A stretch of DNA of 7,716 nt from Onstottus_B sp035558335 (GTDB lineage Bacteria; Acidobacteriota; Blastocatellia; UBA7656), in NCBI GenBank assembly GCA_035558335.1, contig DATMCM010000598.1, positions 1 through 7,716 on the forward strand, in the 5' to 3' direction. The first letter of the stretch is position 1. Each line of letters opens with the position of its first letter. Shown piece after piece: positions 5,871-7,716 of the stretch. A program made the position numbers and the translations under genes. Below the pieces are notes generated by a model. That model saw nothing but the letters and a program-made list of their open reading frames with translations, was not told the origin of the DNA and made no database searches.

Positions 5871-6542
5871 ATGAGCAACTATGAACCAGGAGCCGCCAGC
5901 GATCAACGAGACCAGTTTCGCCAGGAGTACGCGCAGCAGCAGAACCTGATGCAACAGCAGAAGAGCTCGCGATCGAAGTGGATCATAGGAAGCATCGTCG
6001 GGGTGTTATTGCTGCTGCTGATACTCGGAGGGTCGGCCGTGGGCACTTACAACTCGCTTTACGGCAAGCGAGAAGTTGTTACTCAGCGGTGGTCCAATAT
6101 AGACGTTGATCTGCAACGTCGCGCCGACCTGATTCCCAACCTGGTGAATACCGTGAAGGGCTACACAAAACACGAGGAGACGGTCTTTGGCGAGATCGCG
6201 CAAGCACGCTCGAGGCTTATCAACCCTCAGGCAACTCCCGAGCAGAAGATGGAAGCGAACAGCCAACTGGACGGCGCGCTTAGCCGGCTGCTTGTCATAA
6301 GCGAGAACTATCCTGATCTGAAGGCAAGCGAACAGTTCAAGAACCTGCAAGTGCAGCTCGAGGGGACAGAGAACCGCATACGCGTTTCGCGGCAGGACTA
6401 CAACACGTCGGTCGTTGACTACAACGTCGCACGCGGGCGCTTCCCCGGAGTGATACTCGCGAACATGTTTGGGTTTCAGCGAGCAGAAGAATTCAAGGCC
6501 GAGCCGGGCAAACGCGACAACCCGAAGGTGGATTTTCAATAA
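5871..6542 (+). CDS. lemA: LemA family membrane protein
   Basis: A 223-residue LemA family protein. After a Gln-rich hydrophilic N-terminus (1-36; QQQ and MQQQ tracts at 22-30), one transmembrane helix spans about 37-58. The conserved helical domain follows: YNSLYGKREVVTQRWSNIDV (60-79), LQRRADLIPNLVNTVKGY (81-98), ENYPDLKASEQFKNLQ (145-160), LEGTENRIRVSRQDYN (163-178) and FPGVILANMFGF (191-202). These are the diagnostic blocks of the family. The molecular function of LemA proteins is poorly known; they are membrane-anchored helical-bundle proteins. Topology is not clear here because positive charges flank both sides of the membrane helix. The length is above the usual 180-200 because of the N-terminal Gln-rich segment. 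ATG at 5871 follows GAGGG (5859-5863) with a 7-base spacer. It lies 25 nt after hflX and is probably co-transcribed. The TPM-domain gene that often follows lemA is absent. Confidence 0.93.
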   Translation: MSNYEPGAASDQRDQFRQEYAQQQNLMQQQKSSRSKWIIGSIVGVLLLLLILGGSAVGTYNSLYGKREVVTQRWSNIDVDLQRRADLIPNLVNTVKGYTKHEETVFGEIAQARSRLINPQATPEQKMEANSQLDGALSRLLVISENYPDLKASEQFKNLQVQLEGTENRIRVSRQDYNTSVVDYNVARGRFPGVILANMFGFQRAEEFKAEPGKRDNPKVDFQ

Positions 6543-6563
6543 TAATTGACAAAACCAAAAATT

Positions 6564-6592
6564 TTGACGCCCTCGGCGTCGTAGGGTAAGAT
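6564..6592 (+). promoter_or_regulatory. Promoter of the coiled-coil gene
   Basis: TTGACG (6564-6569), a 17-base spacer, then TAAGAT (6587-6592): five of six -35 matches and four of six -10 matches to the sigma70 consensus. The start of transcription would be near 6599, giving a leader of about 60 nt. A second TTGACA lies at 6546-6551 but has no -10 partner at the right distance. The spacer itself contains a perfect inverted repeat. Confidence 0.6.
6566..6580. repeat. Inverted repeat inside the promoter spacer
   Basis: GACGCC (6566-6571) and GGCGTC (6575-6580) form a perfect palindrome around CTC. It overlaps the end of the -35 element and fills most of the spacer, a position typical for an operator. 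On the plus strand no T tract follows, so it is a poor terminator for lemA. On the minus strand a short A/T run follows. Confidence 0.6.
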
Positions 6593-6607
6593 CTGGTCCA
6601 TCGTGGG

Positions 6608-6626
6608 CAAGACGGTTTTCGTCTTG
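6608..6626 (+). repeat. Leader hairpin before the coiled-coil gene
   Basis: CAAGACG (6608-6614) and CGTCTTG (6620-6626) pair perfectly around GTTTT. If transcription starts near 6599 this hairpin forms close to the 5' end of the message, about 15 nt before the weak ribosome binding site GAAGGA (6641-6646). It may stabilise the mRNA or affect translation. No U tract follows, so it is unlikely to be a terminator. Confidence 0.6.
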
Positions 6627-6659
6627 ATATCGCCAAGAGCGAAGGACGAGCAGATAACC

Positions 6660-6986
6660 ATGAACAATGATGACATGTCCACCAAGCCTACAATCGAGAC
6701 AGTGATCGAACGGATGAACGAATGGGGCGAGCAATTCAGAAGTGAATTTGCCGAACTCAGATCATCCCACATAGAACTCCGCGGGACCGTGGAAGAATTG
6801 CGCAAGGGGCAGGAAGAACTCCGCAAGGGCCACAGTGAGCTCCGCACTGATCTTAACGCCGGTCTTCACCGCGTTGCGCGCAAGATTGAAATCCTTAACG
6901 ACAACATCCTTACGGTTCAGGCTGACGTACGCGACCTGGTAGTGCGTATGGAGAAGCTTGAATCAGTTCCGCTCGCGCCAAAGTAG
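6660..6986 (+). CDS. Small coiled-coil protein of unknown function
   Basis: A 108-residue hydrophilic protein that I cannot assign to a named family. Almost the whole chain should be helical. Residues about 12-60 show heptads, with ELR recurring every seven residues in HIELRGTVEELRKG and QEELRKGHSELRTD (37-64). A second amphipathic helix follows (about 65-101) with hydrophobic residues at heptad spacing in IEILNDNILTVQADVRDLVV. There is no signal peptide, membrane segment, cysteine or recognisable catalytic motif. It probably forms a dimeric or higher parallel coiled coil in the cytoplasm. The DNA under the ELR heptads is a 21-bp tandem repeat. ATG at 6660 is chosen; GTG at 6603 would sit at the predicted transcription start, and ATG at 6675 (MSTKPT) is an alternative. 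The ribosome binding site GAAGGA is 13 bases away, so translation may be weak. It has its own promoter and leader hairpin. Confidence 0.72.
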   Translation: MNNDDMSTKPTIETVIERMNEWGEQFRSEFAELRSSHIELRGTVEELRKGQEELRKGHSELRTDLNAGLHRVARKIEILNDNILTVQADVRDLVVRMEKLESVPLAPK

Positions 6987-7072
6987 GGCGCTCACGGTCA
7001 GTCACACACTGTGCCGCGCCTTGATCGGAATGACTCCCCAATAGCATTGAGCCTCTGGTACCGGGAGCTGTT

Positions 7073-7716
7073 ATGACCGTGCGCACTGAGAAGAACGGGC
7101 CGGTAACGACCGTTATTCTAAGCCGGCCTGAGGCCCGCAACGCAGTTGATCGCGCGACGGCGGAGGGTCTCGTTGCGGCCTTCCGCGAATTCGACGCCGA
7201 CCCCGACGCTCTGGTTGGCGTGTTTCACGGCGACCACGGGACCTTCTGTGCCGGCGCCGATTTGAAGGCCATCGCATCCGGCAACGGCAATCGCACCGAG
7301 GCGGACGGAGATGGTCCGATGGGTCCGTCGCGAATGTTCCTTAACAAACCAGTCATCGCGGCAGTCTCGGGCTACGCTGTCGCCGGCGGGTTGGAGCTGG
7401 CGCTTTGGTGCGACTTGCGAGTCGTGGAAGAAGATGCGGTGTTCGGAGTTTTTTGCCGGCGATGGGGCATACCGCTGATCGACGGAGGAACCGTTCGGTT
7501 GCCTCGTTTGATCGGCTTGAGCCGCGCACTTGACTTGATTCTGACCGGTCGGCCGGTGGACGCGCGAGAAGCCCTGAACATAGGGCTCGCAAACCGAGTC
7601 GTGCCGAAGGGAACCGCGAGAGAAGCTGCTGAGAAGCTCGCCCATGAGCTTGCCGTATTCCCGCAGACTTGTATGCGGGGTGATCGTCGCTCAGCCTACG
7701 AGCAGTTTGATTTGAG
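7073..7716 (+). CDS. Crotonase-family (enoyl-CoA hydratase-like) protein, partial
   Basis: The first 214 residues of a crotonase-superfamily protein; the C-terminus lies beyond the window. These enzymes act on acyl-CoA thioesters by stabilising an enolate in an oxyanion hole. The first oxyanion motif is FCAGADLK (58-65) and the second is GYAVAGGLELALWCD (100-114). Glu108 corresponds to catalytic Glu144 of rat mitochondrial enoyl-CoA hydratase. The position of the second catalytic acid (Glu164 in rat, 20 residues further) is Cys128, in FGVFCRRWGIPLIDGG (124-139). A typical hydratase has GQPE there, so the reaction may not be ordinary hydration. The segment LTGRPVDAREALNIGLANRV (157-176) is the usual helical trimerisation-side motif. 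ATG at 7073 follows GGGAG (7063-7067) with a 5-base gap. It is separated from the coiled-coil gene by 86 nt. A precise product name (hydratase, isomerase or other) is not justified. Confidence 0.9.
   Translation, partial: MTVRTEKNGPVTTVILSRPEARNAVDRATAEGLVAAFREFDADPDALVGVFHGDHGTFCAGADLKAIASGNGNRTEADGDGPMGPSRMFLNKPVIAAVSGYAVAGGLELALWCDLRVVEEDAVFGVFCRRWGIPLIDGGTVRLPRLIGLSRALDLILTGRPVDAREALNIGLANRVVPKGTAREAAEKLAHELAVFPQTCMRGDRRSAYEQFDL

Noticed and set aside
6546..6574. Promoter using TTGACA at 6546
   Set aside because: The perfect -35 has only GC-rich sequence at the -10 distance; the pair beginning at 6564 fits better.
6006..6734. Minus-strand open frame of 242 codons opposite lemA
   Set aside because: It is antisense to the conserved LemA blocks; its Cys/His-rich composition is a by-product of the opposite strand.
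6987..7020. Possible terminator after the coiled-coil gene (GGCGC ... GCGCC)
   Set aside because: The stem is only 5 bp with a loop of about 24 bases and no T tract follows.

Overview
The window looks like a piece of a moderately GC-rich bacterial chromosome, most probably an Acidobacteriota (Blastocatellia-like) genome. That placement is an inference. It rests on the long form of HflX with an extra N-terminal domain, an Hfq-like Sm protein with long tails, and a secreted six-bladed PD40 propeller protein. No rRNA or other decisive marker is present. There are eight genes, seven complete and one cut by the right edge. I see no mobile element, CRISPR array or tRNA.

Layout. (1) 69-1031 (+) encodes a zeta-crystallin-type NADPH:quinone oxidoreductase, preceded by a short CGCAAAG repeat. 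It converges on a three-gene minus-strand cluster, and a gapped inverted repeat at 1036-1162 between them may terminate both transcripts. (2) The minus-strand cluster reads, in transcription order, an Hfq-like RNA chaperone (3701-3336), PdxA of pyridoxal phosphate synthesis (3291-2254) and an exported PD40/TolB-like propeller (2225-1161). The gaps are 44 and 28 nt, so one transcript is likely. (3) A 380-bp gene-free divergent region (3702-4081) holds a perfect hairpin and a candidate -10 box. (4) The plus-strand pair hflX (from 4082 or 4097 to 5845) and lemA (5871-6542) is 25 nt apart and probably co-transcribed. (5) A 117-nt spacer carries the best promoter of the window and two perfect hairpins. 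It precedes a small coiled-coil protein of unknown function (6660-6986). (6) A crotonase-superfamily gene starts at 7073 and runs off the window.

The genes do not form one pathway. The most coherent unit is the head-to-head placement of an Hfq-like protein and HflX. These two are adjacent and co-directional in the classical hfq-hflX-hflK-hflC cluster of enterobacteria; here they diverge from a shared regulatory region. That supports calling the small Sm-fold protein Hfq although its RNA-binding residues differ from the E. coli ones. I found no clearly new multi-gene system. The items most worth following are the divergent Hfq, the JAMM-like HxH...D signature in the HflX N-terminal domain, the possible AUU start of hflX, and a crotonase in which Cys replaces the second catalytic Glu.
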